This document shows, piece after piece, positions 50,533-58,177 of a DNA stretch of 64,000 nucleotides. A model generated the notes under the pieces. That model did not search any database. It worked only from the letters and a program-made list of their open reading frames with translations, and was not told the origin of the DNA. Numbering within the stretch: position 1 is the stretch's first letter; the number at the start of each line of letters is the position of its first letter. Source of the stretch: Bacteroidales bacterium UBA5548 (lineage in GTDB: Bacteria; Bacteroidota; Bacteroidia; Bacteroidales; UBA932). The stretch lies in NCBI GenBank assembly GCA_002425935.1, contig DINE01000012.1:1-64000 (forward strand), read 5' to 3'. The position numbers and the translations under genes are program-made.

Positions 50533-51522
50533 ATGATTTACATTATTGACCACTCAACAGATCCGCAGTGGAACCTGGCCACAGAGGAGTATCTTTTCAA
50601 AAAATTTGACAAACCTGTCTTCAGACTGTGGCGCAACGATGCCTCAATAATTGTGGGTCTGCATCAGAATGCCTATGCCGAAATCAACATAGATTATGTA
50701 AGAGAGAACAGAATTCCTGTTGTAAGAAGGTTATCCGGTGGTGGTGCGGTATTTCATGATCTTGGAAATGTAAATTTCACCTTTATCGACAACAGAAACC
50801 CATCGGAAGATACTGCAACCATGTTTGCAAGGTTTACCAAGCCAATTCTGGATGCCATGGCTGAGCTTGGCATACAGGCGTCGCTTGAGGGCAGAAACGA
50901 CCTTGTCATTGATGGTAAAAAATTTTCCGGCAATGCTGTCGCGGTATATAAAAACAGAATTTTACAACACGGAACTCTTCTGTTTTCTGCCTCAATGAAC
51001 AATCTCTCGCTTGCTCTTGCCAATCGCGAGATTAACTTTACCGGAAAGGCGGTTAAATCTAACAGGGCAAGGGTAACAAATATTTGCGAACACTTGCCAA
51101 AGCCCATGAGCGTAGAGGAGTTTATTGGTTTCATGGAGCGCTTTATCACAGAGAGAGGCGAGGGTAAATATACTCGTTATGACTACACCCCTGAAGATCT
51201 TGCTGCAATTGCCCGGCTAAAGCTGGAGAGGTATGGCAGAGACGAGTGGAATTTCGGATCGTCACCTGCTTATGGTTACTCTAAAGTGTGTCGTTTTCCG
51301 GCAGGTCTGCTGGAACTCTATATGGAGGTTGAAAAGGGTGTGATTAAGGATATTAAGTTCTATGGAAACTACTTCTTTTTAAAGGAGACCGGGGAGCTTG
51401 AGGAGCAACTTAAAGGTTGTGAGCATTTGAGAGAGAAGATAGAAGAGAGGATTCAAAAAATAAACCTCTCCGATTATTTTCAGAATATAACCGGAGAGGA
51501 GTTTCTTAGTCTGTTTGATTAA
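50533..51522 (+). CDS. lplA: Lipoate-protein ligase
   Basis: A 329-residue ligase that attaches lipoate to E2 and GcvH proteins. R-R-L-S-G-G-G-A-V-F-H-D-L-G-N (about 71-85) is the lipoyl-adenylate loop, and D-G-K-K-F-S-G-N-A follows near 118 with the catalytic lysine. It has the C-terminal accessory domain. It is last in its operon and converges on hpf. Confidence 0.92.
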   Translation: MIYIIDHSTDPQWNLATEEYLFKKFDKPVFRLWRNDASIIVGLHQNAYAEINIDYVRENRIPVVRRLSGGGAVFHDLGNVNFTFIDNRNPSEDTATMFARFTKPILDAMAELGIQASLEGRNDLVIDGKKFSGNAVAVYKNRILQHGTLLFSASMNNLSLALANREINFTGKAVKSNRARVTNICEHLPKPMSVEEFIGFMERFITERGEGKYTRYDYTPEDLAAIARLKLERYGRDEWNFGSSPAYGYSKVCRFPAGLLELYMEVEKGVIKDIKFYGNYFFLKETGELEEQLKGCEHLREKIEERIQKINLSDYFQNITGEEFLSLFD

Positions 51523-51528
51523 TATATC

Positions 51529-51822
51529 TTATTTGTCGCGTTTTTTCTCTTTTACCTTAACGAGCAGATCTTTAAGCACATCTATGCATTCGACTGTAGC
51601 ATCCTCGAATTTTGCGGCATGCCTTTCAACTACCAGTTCGTTGCCCGGTATGAAAATCATCATCTTGACATTCTTGTTCTCGTAGTCCGGCAGAAGACTG
51701 AGTATCACCTCAACATTAAGAATTTCCTCATAAAACCTTGGAAGCTTCTGTAGCTTCTTTTCGATGAAGTCGATCAGTTTGTTGTCTGCATCAAACTTGA
51801 GTGATTGAATTCTGATGTCCAT
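51529..51822 (-). CDS. hpf: Ribosome hibernation promoting factor (HPF/RaiA, short form)
   Basis: A 97-residue protein of the S30EA family. It has an N-terminal beta strand (M-D-I-R-I-Q-S-L-K-F), D-F-I-E-K-K-L-Q-K-L, N-V-K-M-M-I-F-I-P-G and a helix ending in a basic tail (K-V-K-E-K-K-R-D-K). It binds the 30S decoding centre in stationary phase. It starts one base after the xerC stop. Confidence 0.9.
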   Translation of the reverse strand: MDIRIQSLKFDADNKLIDFIEKKLQKLPRFYEEILNVEVILSLLPDYENKNVKMMIFIPGNELVVERHAAKFEDATVECIDVLKDLLVKVKEKKRDK

Positions 51823-51823
51823 A

Positions 51824-52726
51824 TTAACCTCCTTTTTTTGCTCTTGGGTGAGCGGTTAAAAAAACTTTTTTGAGCTGCTCGAATGAGTTGTGGGTATATA
51901 CCTGCGTAGCCGCCAGCGATGAATGCCCCAGAACCTCTTTAATGCTGTTAAGATCTGCACCGTTATTAAGAAGATGTGTTGCAAATGAGTGCCTGAGCAT
52001 ATGCGGGCTTTTTTTGCCGGTAAGGCCTTTGACTCCTCCGAGCTCTTTTCTTACTACTTTATTAACAAACGAAAGATACATTGGTTGCCCTGTATCGGTC
52101 AAAAAGAGAAAACCACCGGGATTATCTGTATAGTACTCCCTGAAAAGATTGAAATATATGTCAAGATCTTTTGCAAGTGACGGCGTTATGGGGACCTCTC
52201 TTGTTTTGTCACCCTTTCCTGTTACCCGGAAAAGAGCTCTTGACCTGTCCCAGTCTGCAATTTTAAGATTGGCAAGCTCTGCCCTCCTGATTCCTGTGCA
52301 GTATAGAACCTCTACAATTGTTCTGTCCCTAAGTGAAAAAAGGTCTTCTGAATCTACTTCTTGTCTGAAATACTCCTCTACCGAAGATTGTGTATAAAAC
52401 TCAGGTAATTTTGAAGGCTCTTTCGGGCGGATAATCTTCTTAACCGGATTACTCTTTATAAAGCCTCTCTTCACAAGATAGGAGCAGTAGCTGCTTATCG
52501 CAGACAATTTAAGATTCATCGTTCGTGCAGAGAGCCCTTTGTTGAGCCCTTCTGCCGTAAACCCTCTTACGGAGCTTACCGTAAGAAAATTCTCCTCGTC
52601 CTCTCCCTCGGCAGGTGCAATGTATTCATAAAGCTCATCGATACTTTCACCGTATATATCCAGTGTTCTGCGGGAGTATCTCTTCTGCACCCTCAAGTAA
52701 TCTATAAATAACTCCTGTGGTCTCAT
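51824..52726 (-). CDS. xerC: Tyrosine recombinase XerC
   Basis: A 300-residue recombinase for resolving chromosome dimers at dif. The N-terminal SAM-like domain (R-Y-S-R-R-T-L-D-I-Y) is followed by the catalytic set: Arg in C-T-G-I-R-R-A-E-L, H-M-L-R-H-S-F-A-T-H-L-L, G-H-S-S-L-A-A-T-Q-V-Y-T-H with the nucleophilic Tyr. The start MRPQELFIDYL at 52726 is preferred because the longer frame to 52780 runs through the rpsU terminator. Confidence 0.9.
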   Translation of the reverse strand: MRPQELFIDYLRVQKRYSRRTLDIYGESIDELYEYIAPAEGEDEENFLTVSSVRGFTAEGLNKGLSARTMNLKLSAISSYCSYLVKRGFIKSNPVKKIIRPKEPSKLPEFYTQSSVEEYFRQEVDSEDLFSLRDRTIVEVLYCTGIRRAELANLKIADWDRSRALFRVTGKGDKTREVPITPSLAKDLDIYFNLFREYYTDNPGGFLFLTDTGQPMYLSFVNKVVRKELGGVKGLTGKKSPHMLRHSFATHLLNNGADLNSIKEVLGHSSLAATQVYTHNSFEQLKKVFLTAHPRAKKGG

Positions 52727-52750
52727 ATTCGCATCTAATTTAATAAAAAA

Positions 52751-52786
52751 AAACGACATTCCTTGTTTTAGGAATGTCATTTTTTA
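52751..52786. terminator. Terminator of rpsU
   Basis: An 8-bp perfect stem GACATTCC / GGAATGTC with an 8-nt loop. On the minus strand it is followed by a nine-base T-run, and on the plus strand by T residues as well. It lies between the rpsU stop and the xerC start. Confidence 0.85.
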
Positions 52787-52808
52787 ATGTTATATGATGC
52801 CTTTCGGA

Positions 52809-53000
52809 CTACTCTTCGTTAAGACGGAGAGATTGAACATAGATGGCTTTCTTCACCTCATCACGGCGCTTTACCGACTTCTTTACAAAAGTCTTTCTGC
52901 TTCTCATTTCGCGAATTGCTCCGGTCTTTTCAAACTTACGTTTAAACTTCTTAAGAGCCCTTTCAATATTTTCGCCCTCCTTGATTGGTACTATGATCAT
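52809..53000 (-). CDS. rpsU: Ribosomal protein bS21
   Basis: A 63-residue basic protein (M-I-I-V-P-I-K-E-G-E-N-I-E-R-A-L-K-K-F-K-R) of the small subunit. In Bacteroidota ribosomes bS21 helps sequester the 3' end of 16S rRNA, so the anti-SD is normally unavailable. Unusually for the window, the gene has a long Shine-Dalgarno sequence (53009-53018), its own -7 box and a strong terminator: a short monocistronic unit that may control its own translation. Confidence 0.95.
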   Translation of the reverse strand: MIIVPIKEGENIERALKKFKRKFEKTGAIREMRSRKTFVKKSVKRRDEVKKAIYVQSLRLNEE

Positions 53001-53008
53001 ATCTGTTA

Positions 53009-53018
53009 CACCTCCTTT
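53009..53018 (-). promoter_or_regulatory. Strong Shine-Dalgarno of rpsU
   Basis: On the minus strand AAAGGAGGTG precedes the rpsU ATG by 8 nt. It is complementary over nine or more bases to the usual 16S 3' end. Most genes here lack such a site. In Flavobacterium johnsoniae a similar site lets ribosomes lacking bS21 translate rpsU. Confidence 0.8.
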
Positions 53019-53029
53019 TGTTAGGGCTG

Positions 53030-53037
53030 CAAAAGTA
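53030..53037 (-). promoter_or_regulatory. -7 promoter box of rpsU
   Basis: TACTTTTG followed by C on the minus strand, giving a leader of about 26 nt that holds the Shine-Dalgarno. Confidence 0.6.
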
Positions 53038-53080
53038 ACTATTTTTTATTAATTCGCAAAAAGATGAGCTCTTTTTTTGT

Positions 53081-53088
53081 TACTTTTG
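53081..53088 (+). promoter_or_regulatory. -7 promoter box of hutU
   Basis: TACTTTTG followed by CA, the same 9-mer as in front of the divergent rpsU. It ends 24 nt before the chosen hutU start. Confidence 0.6.
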
Positions 53089-53112
53089 CAGTTTACCAAC
53101 CTATACATTAGT

Positions 53113-55140
53113 ATGAATTTAACAGATTTTCAGAAACAGATACTGGAGGGTATTCCCTCTGAACTCCCCCTGCCAAAGACTTATGACCCCGGCATTAATC
53201 ATGCCCCTAAAAGAAAGGACATTCTTACAAGGGATGAGAAAATTCTGGCCCTGAAAAACGCATTGAGATATTTTCCCGTAAAATTCCACAAAGAGCTTGC
53301 AGAGGAGTTTGCCAAAGAGCTAAGAGAGTACGGACGAATCTATATGTACCGCTTTCGCCCGGACTACAAGATAAATGCAAGATCTATTTATGATTACCCG
53401 CATAAATCTGTTCAGGCTGCAGCAATAATGCTGATGCTGAGTAATAATCTGGACTATGCAGTAGCGCAACACCCACACGAGCTGATTACCTACGGAGGAA
53501 ACGGAGCTGTATTCCAAAACTGGGCTCAATACCTGATAACAATGCAATATTTGGCTCAGATGACAGATGAACAGACACTGGTTCTCTATTCAGGGCATCC
53601 GATGGGGCTCTTCCCGTCTCATAAAGATGCTCCAAGGGTCGTGGTTACAAACGGCATGGTAATTCCAAACTACTCATCTAAAGATCACTGGGAAAAGTTT
53701 AACGCACTGGGGGTTTCACAATACGGGCAGATGACCGCCGGGTCGTTTATGTATATCGGGCCACAGGGGATTGTTCACGGAACTACAATTACTGTTCTGA
53801 ATGCTGCGCGTATGAAACGCCCGGACAGCGACATTAAGGGTATGCTCTTTGTCAGTTCGGGGCTGGGAGGTATGTCAGGCGCTCAGCCGAAGGCATCTGT
53901 AATTGCAGGCGTGGTTGGAGTGGTTGCCGAGGTTAATCCAAAGGCCGTTGAGACAAGATACTCTCAGGGGTGGGTAGATGAGGTTTTCACCGATCTCGAT
54001 CTGCTTATGGAGAGGATTAAGCTTGCCAAAGAGGGTCGTGAGGCTGTCTCACTTGCTTATCAGGGAAATATTGTCGATCTGTGGGAAAAGTTAATCGAGA
54101 GCAACATAGATGTAGAGCTGGGTAGTGATCAGACATCTCTTCACAACCCGTGGGCGGGTGGCTACTATCCTGCCGGTATATCATTTGAAGAGTCAAACAG
54201 AATGATGGCAGAGGAGCCTGAAAGGTTCAAAGCAGAGGTTGAGAAGACATTAAGAAGACATGCCGCAGCAATCAACAGACTGGCAGAGAGAGGAATGTAT
54301 TTCTTTGACTACGGTAATGCTTTTCTGCTTGAGGCATCCAGGGCTGGAGCAGATATCCTTAAGGAAGATGGTAAATTCAAATACCCATCATATGTTCAGG
54401 ATATAATGGGCCCACTCTTTTTTGATTACGGATTCGGCCCGTACAGATGGGTTTGCACCTCTTCCAGGCCGGAAGATCTGGCTGAGACCGACAGGATAGC
54501 CGCAGAGGTACTGGAGTCGATAATGGAGGAGTCACCTGAAGAGATTCGCTCTCAGATGGCCGACAACATACACTGGATCAGGGAGGCCTCTGCAAACAGG
54601 TTGGTCGTGGGTTCTCAGGCAAGGATTCTCTATGCCGATTCCGAAGGCAGAATCAAAATTGCACTTGAGATGAACAGGGCAATAAGAGAGGGGCGAATCT
54701 CTGCACCGATAGTTCTTGGCAGAGATCATCACGATGTATCAGGTACAGATTCTCCTTACAGAGAGACCTCAAACATTTATGACGGATCACAGTTCACGGC
54801 TGATATGGCAATCCATAATGTTATCGGAGACTCTTTCAGGGGTGCTACCTGGGTTTCGGTTCACAACGGAGGCGGAGTCGGTTGGGGTGAGGTTATTAAC
54901 GGAGGATTTGGGATGGTTATAGATGGAAGTGACGATGCAGACAGACGCATTAAGAATATGCTCCTCTGGGATGTTAATAATGGTATCTCTAGAAGAGCGT
55001 GGGCAAGAAACAGCAGTGCTCTCTTTGCAATAAAGAGAGAGATGGAGAGAACCCCTCTGTTAAAAGTGACTATTCCGAATATAGCAGACGACGAATTACT
55101 GAGCAAGACCGCTGATCATATTTTCAACGGGAAATCCTAA
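53113..55140 (+). CDS. hutU: Urocanate hydratase
   Basis: A 675-residue NAD-dependent enzyme of histidine breakdown (urocanate to imidazolone propionate). Y-G-G-N-G-A-V-F-Q-N-W-A-Q-Y, L-Y-S-G-H-P-M-G-L-F-P-S, G-L-G-G-M-S-G-A-Q-P-K-A and the C-terminal G-G-G-V-G-W-G are family segments. It is longer than the roughly 550-residue Bacillus enzyme. No other hut gene is adjacent. The start at 53113 lies after the promoter; the frame from 53077 overlaps the -7 box. Its last 45 bp overlap the lipocalin gene on the other strand. Confidence 0.93.
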   Translation: MNLTDFQKQILEGIPSELPLPKTYDPGINHAPKRKDILTRDEKILALKNALRYFPVKFHKELAEEFAKELREYGRIYMYRFRPDYKINARSIYDYPHKSVQAAAIMLMLSNNLDYAVAQHPHELITYGGNGAVFQNWAQYLITMQYLAQMTDEQTLVLYSGHPMGLFPSHKDAPRVVVTNGMVIPNYSSKDHWEKFNALGVSQYGQMTAGSFMYIGPQGIVHGTTITVLNAARMKRPDSDIKGMLFVSSGLGGMSGAQPKASVIAGVVGVVAEVNPKAVETRYSQGWVDEVFTDLDLLMERIKLAKEGREAVSLAYQGNIVDLWEKLIESNIDVELGSDQTSLHNPWAGGYYPAGISFEESNRMMAEEPERFKAEVEKTLRRHAAAINRLAERGMYFFDYGNAFLLEASRAGADILKEDGKFKYPSYVQDIMGPLFFDYGFGPYRWVCTSSRPEDLAETDRIAAEVLESIMEESPEEIRSQMADNIHWIREASANRLVVGSQARILYADSEGRIKIALEMNRAIREGRISAPIVLGRDHHDVSGTDSPYRETSNIYDGSQFTADMAIHNVIGDSFRGATWVSVHNGGGVGWGEVINGGFGMVIDGSDDADRRIKNMLLWDVNNGISRRAWARNSSALFAIKREMERTPLLKVTIPNIADDELLSKTADHIFNGKS

Positions 55141-55611
55141 GGTGTAGGCATACTCTTTTAAAGCAGCAACAATTTTCGGGTCAATTCTTGGATCTCTGGC
55201 AAGTATCCACAGGTACTTGCCGGATGGATCCCCTACCAGCGCATAGGTATAATCTTTATCAACTTTAAGCACCCAATAATCACCCGCAAACGGCCAGAAG
55301 AAACTGACTTTAAGCTTGGATGGCTCGGCAGGGTCTGGAACCCACGCCCTTCCTTTGGCCTGCTTTATCCTGCTTTTGTCTGCAATAAGCCTGCCCTCAT
55401 TTATTACTGTAACCTTACCACTCTCTGTCAATTCATAAAAAGCCGTAATATCTTCAAGCCCCTCTTCGAATTTATTCGGCAGGCGGGATATTTCGTACCA
55501 TCTACCCATATATCTCTGCAAATCAAATTCGTCGGCAGAATCGAGTGCCAGATAGGCAGTTGAACAGGATGATGCCAGAAGAAGAGTGAGTGCCGTATAT
55601 AAAAATTTCAT
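55096..55611 (-). CDS. Lipocalin-type lipoprotein (Blc family)
   Basis: A 171-residue lipoprotein (lipobox L-A-S-S-C, C16). The lipocalin signature is Y-M-G-R-W-Y-E-I-S-R-L-P-N (34-46), with G-R-A-W-V-P-D-P, Y-W-V-L-K-V-D and Y-L-W-I-L-A-R-D-P as later strands. Blc proteins sit at the outer membrane and bind lysophospholipids or fatty acids. The 3' end overlaps that of hutU by 45 bp. Confidence 0.9.
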   Translation of the reverse strand: MKFLYTALTLLLASSCSTAYLALDSADEFDLQRYMGRWYEISRLPNKFEEGLEDITAFYELTESGKVTVINEGRLIADKSRIKQAKGRAWVPDPAEPSKLKVSFFWPFAGDYWVLKVDKDYTYALVGDPSGKYLWILARDPRIDPKIVAALKEYAYTLGFPVENMISGLAQ

Positions 55612-55644
55612 AAAGGTGTGTTTAGTTTATAAATGCGCATTACT

Positions 55645-55652
55645 CAAATTTA
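55645..55652 (-). promoter_or_regulatory. -7 promoter box of the lipocalin gene
   Basis: TAAATTTG on the minus strand, 33 nt before the ATG, in the 162-bp region shared with the divergent ferredoxin gene. Confidence 0.5.
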
Positions 55653-55727
55653 GATAATTTAAACAAATTACCCTAAAATAAGTTCTTTAATGTATCAATT
55701 GTTACAGTTTTTGTTTTACCCGGAGCA

Positions 55728-55735
55728 TAACTTTG
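55728..55735 (+). promoter_or_regulatory. -7 promoter box of the ferredoxin gene
   Basis: TAACTTTG followed by CA, 38 nt before the ATG. Confidence 0.6.
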
Positions 55736-55773
55736 CACTCAAATCAAATAATAATCCGGAAATTTAAAAGAAT

Positions 55774-56673
55774 ATGAAAAGAACAGTTATAAAAATTGAC
55801 GAAGAGCTCTGCAATGGTTGCGGAAATTGTGTTGAAGGTTGTCATGAAGGTGCTTTACAACTGATAAACGGCAAGGCAGTTATGATAAGTGATCTTTACT
55901 GCGATGGTCTGGGAGCTTGTATCGGAGAGTGTCCTGTTGGAGCAATAGAACTTATTGAGAAGGATACCGAGCCATACGATGAGGTTAAGGTTATGGAGCG
56001 TATCTCTCCAAAGGGGGAGAAGGTGATACTAGCCCATCTTAAGCACCTTAGAGACCACAACGAGATGGATTGGTTCAGACAAGGTGTGGAGTGGTGCAGA
56101 GATAACGGAGTACAGATTGACCTTTCTAAAATTGCACCTGTTACAGTGAGTGGTCAAGGCCACGCGCACAACCATGCACATGCTCATGGCGGAGGAAAAT
56201 CAGAAGGTTGTGGCTGTCCGGGTGCTGCCGAGAGAGATTTCAGAGCCGTTAAAACAGCCGCCCCTGTAACTTCAGGTAACTTCTCCGGCGTTTCGGAACT
56301 TCAGCAGTGGCCAGTTCAGCTACATCTGCTGAATCCTGCCGCCGGTTTTCTGCGTAACAGCGATCTTCTGCTTGCCTCTGACTGCTCGGCATTTGCACAT
56401 GGTGATTTTCACGGCACCTTCCTGAAAAACAAAGCACTTGCAATAGCCTGTCCTAAGCTTGATTCAAACACTCAGAGCTATGTAGAGAAACTTACAGTGA
56501 TGATAGATGAGTCAAAGATTAACACTCTGACTGTTCTTAAAATGGAGGTTCCATGCTGCGGAGGTCTTCTTCAGATGGCAAAACTGGCCAGAGAGAGGGC
56601 ATCAAGAAACATTCCAATCAAATCTATGACAATGTCGCTCCAGGGAGAGATACTCAGTGAAGAGTGGGTTTAA
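55774..56673 (+). CDS. Ferredoxin-like protein with His-rich linker and altered second cluster
   Basis: A 299-residue protein. The first iron-sulfur site is canonical (C13, C16, C19, then C23). The second reads C43-x2-L46-x2-C49-x3-C53-P: the second cysteine is replaced by leucine, which would favour a 3Fe-4S or a labile cluster. A linker G-H-A-H-N-H-A-H-A-H-G-G-G near 130-142 and C-G-C-P nearby may bind metal. The C-terminal domain contains I-A-C-P-K-L-D and V-P-C-C-G-G, a Cys pair of a kind seen in heterodisulfide-reductase-like proteins. It is probably an electron-transfer adaptor; the partner is unknown. Confidence 0.78.
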   Translation: MKRTVIKIDEELCNGCGNCVEGCHEGALQLINGKAVMISDLYCDGLGACIGECPVGAIELIEKDTEPYDEVKVMERISPKGEKVILAHLKHLRDHNEMDWFRQGVEWCRDNGVQIDLSKIAPVTVSGQGHAHNHAHAHGGGKSEGCGCPGAAERDFRAVKTAAPVTSGNFSGVSELQQWPVQLHLLNPAAGFLRNSDLLLASDCSAFAHGDFHGTFLKNKALAIACPKLDSNTQSYVEKLTVMIDESKINTLTVLKMEVPCCGGLLQMAKLARERASRNIPIKSMTMSLQGEILSEEWV

Positions 56674-56675
56674 AT

Positions 56676-56710
56676 AAAAAGAGGATAGCCAAATTTGGTT
56701 ATCCTCTTTT
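56676..56710. terminator. Bidirectional terminator, ferredoxin / doxX
   Basis: A nearly perfect 26-nt palindrome (GAGGATAGCC ... GGTTATCCTC) flanked by five A and by a T-run, between two convergent genes. Confidence 0.85.
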
Positions 56711-56732
56711 TAAAAATCTTTTAAAGTAAATC

Positions 56733-57161
56733 TTACTCCAGCTGCTTTTTGAATAACAATCTGTCGAGTGAATACTTCCCCGGCCCCGCAAGAAATAGAT
56801 AGATGTAAATTCCAAGGTAAATCAGCGAAAGCTCTTTAGCCTGAAACGGATCGGCTGCATGTACCACAAAGAATGCAACAATCATTGTAAAGGCAAGAGG
56901 AATAACCGATAATCTGGTCAAAAGACCAAATATCAGGAATATAGACGCAAAAAATTCGGCACCGATTGCAAGAATCAAAGAGAATTTTGATCCCAACCCA
57001 ACAGGATCGGGAAATCCTCCCGAGAAGGCCTCAAAGTTTGACAATTTGCCCCATCCGTGAGTCATCATCAGCAAGCCGATGAATATTCTTAGCAGCAAAA
57101 TTGCTCCGGAGCTCTCCTCCTCTTTTAAAGGGGCTCCGAAAAACAGAAATTTTTTCATCAC
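56733..57161 (-). CDS. DoxX family membrane protein
   Basis: A 142-residue protein with four hydrophobic helices and the DoxX pattern L-L-R-I-F-I-G-L-L-M-M-T-H-G-W-G-K-L near the first helix. Family members are linked to quinone or thiol redox and oxidative stress. It is last in thioredoxin-marR-doxX, 20 bp after marR. The ATG one codon downstream is an equal alternative start. Confidence 0.8.
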   Translation of the reverse strand: MMKKFLFFGAPLKEEESSGAILLLRIFIGLLMMTHGWGKLSNFEAFSGGFPDPVGLGSKFSLILAIGAEFFASIFLIFGLLTRLSVIPLAFTMIVAFFVVHAADPFQAKELSLIYLGIYIYLFLAGPGKYSLDRLLFKKQLE

Positions 57162-57181
57162 TTAAAAATTAAAATTGAGTT

Positions 57182-57529
57182 TCAGGAAACCAGCTTATCC
57201 AGCGGATAGGTCAGTTTAATATCAACCTCCTCAATCTCTGACAATATCGCCGTTCCCTTCTCTGTAAGGGAGAAGTACATCTGTCGCTTATCCTCAACAC
57301 CCATATCTCTCTCTATAAAACCCTTCTCCTCTACAGAGCGGATCACTTTTGAGGTATTTGAACAGGTAAGGTTAATTTTTTTGGCAATCTCGCCTGAAGA
57401 GAGCTTACCCTCTTTAAGCGAGCAGATTACCATTCCTTCGTTAAGACATATGCTGTGGTGGTTCTGAAACTCCTGTTCGTACTCAGAAATTGAACGGCAT
57501 ACATCCCTGATAAGACATAATCTCTTCAT
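57182..57529 (-). CDS. MarR family transcriptional regulator
   Basis: A 115-residue winged-helix protein: L-S-S-G-E-I-A-K-K-I-N-L-T-C-S-N-T-S-K-V-I-R-S-V-E-E-K-G-F-I-E-R is the recognition helix and D-K-R-Q-M-Y-F-S-L-T-E-K-G the wing. Five cysteines (5, 11, 28, 36, 56) in a short protein, next to a thioredoxin, suggest thiol-based sensing; this is inference. A palindrome at 58070-58084 between the divergent promoters is the candidate operator. Confidence 0.85.
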   Translation of the reverse strand: MKRLCLIRDVCRSISEYEQEFQNHHSICLNEGMVICSLKEGKLSSGEIAKKINLTCSNTSKVIRSVEEKGFIERDMGVEDKRQMYFSLTEKGTAILSEIEEVDIKLTYPLDKLVS

Positions 57530-57531
57530 TT

Positions 57532-58011
57532 TTAATTATCTTTTTTCAACAATACTGTGTCGATATATTTTTTCAACTCCTCTTTGGGAACTGCCCCCTG
57601 GGCAACTTCCGGTAAACCCTTAACAGGTATAAAGAGCAGTGTAGGAAGTGCCCTGATCCCGAAAGCTGATGCAATTCCCTTCTCAATATCTGTGTTAACT
57701 TTATAAATCACAAGCTTACCCTCGTACTCCTTAGCCAGCTCTTCCAGAACCGGTGCAAGTTTCTTGCAGTAAGTACACCAGTCGGCATAAAAATCAACTA
57801 TTGCAGGTTTATCTCCTAGATATTTCCACTCCTCCGGGTTCGTTTTAAAGTCAGCCACTTTTGTAAGAAACTGCTCCTGATTAAGGGTAATTGTATATTT
57901 TTTTGTATTATCGCCGCTCTTCTCTGCCTGACTCTCTCCGGAACCTGCACCGCATGCAGTAACTGATGCCGCAATAAGCAAAACAGGCAGTAATCTCTTT
58001 ATAAATTTCAT
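57532..58011 (-). CDS. Thioredoxin-domain lipoprotein
   Basis: A 159-residue lipoprotein (lipobox S-V-T-A-C, C20). After a charged linker, the thioredoxin fold has the active site W-C-T-Y-C-K (C79, C82) and the cis-proline segment A-L-P-T-L-L-F-I. It probably reduces or transfers disulfides at the membrane on the periplasmic side. It is 2 bp upstream of marR and divergent from the CoA-disulfide reductase. Confidence 0.88.
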   Translation of the reverse strand: MKFIKRLLPVLLIAASVTACGAGSGESQAEKSGDNTKKYTITLNQEQFLTKVADFKTNPEEWKYLGDKPAIVDFYADWCTYCKKLAPVLEELAKEYEGKLVIYKVNTDIEKGIASAFGIRALPTLLFIPVKGLPEVAQGAVPKEELKKYIDTVLLKKDN

Positions 58012-58039
58012 CTTCCAGTGTTTTTTAAAATTTTCAACA

Positions 58040-58047
58040 CAAAAGTA
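58040..58047 (-). promoter_or_regulatory. -7 promoter box of thioredoxin-marR-doxX
   Basis: TACTTTTG on the minus strand, 28 nt before the thioredoxin ATG. Confidence 0.55.
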
Positions 58048-58069
58048 TATAATATTTCTAAATAAACAA

Positions 58070-58084
58070 ATTTCCGTTGGAAAT
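58070..58084. promoter_or_regulatory. Palindrome between divergent redox promoters, candidate MarR operator
   Basis: ATTTCC and GGAAAT with a 3-nt spacer. It lies about 22 bp upstream of the thioredoxin -7 box and 26 bp upstream of the reductase -7 box, so one bound dimer could affect both. It is near the usual 16-20 bp size of MarR sites. Confidence 0.4.
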
Positions 58085-58110
58085 AATTTTGAAATTTATA
58101 GAATATTGAC

Positions 58111-58118
58111 TTCCTTTG
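58111..58118 (+). promoter_or_regulatory. -7-like promoter box of the CoA-disulfide reductase
   Basis: TTCCTTTG followed by CACC differs from TAnnTTTG at one base but otherwise matches the der and engB boxes. It is 59 nt before the ATG. Confidence 0.45.
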
Positions 58119-58177
58119 CACCCTTTAATCAGAAAAAAATAAAATATAATAATCAAAATTCACAAAAGCAGATAGTA

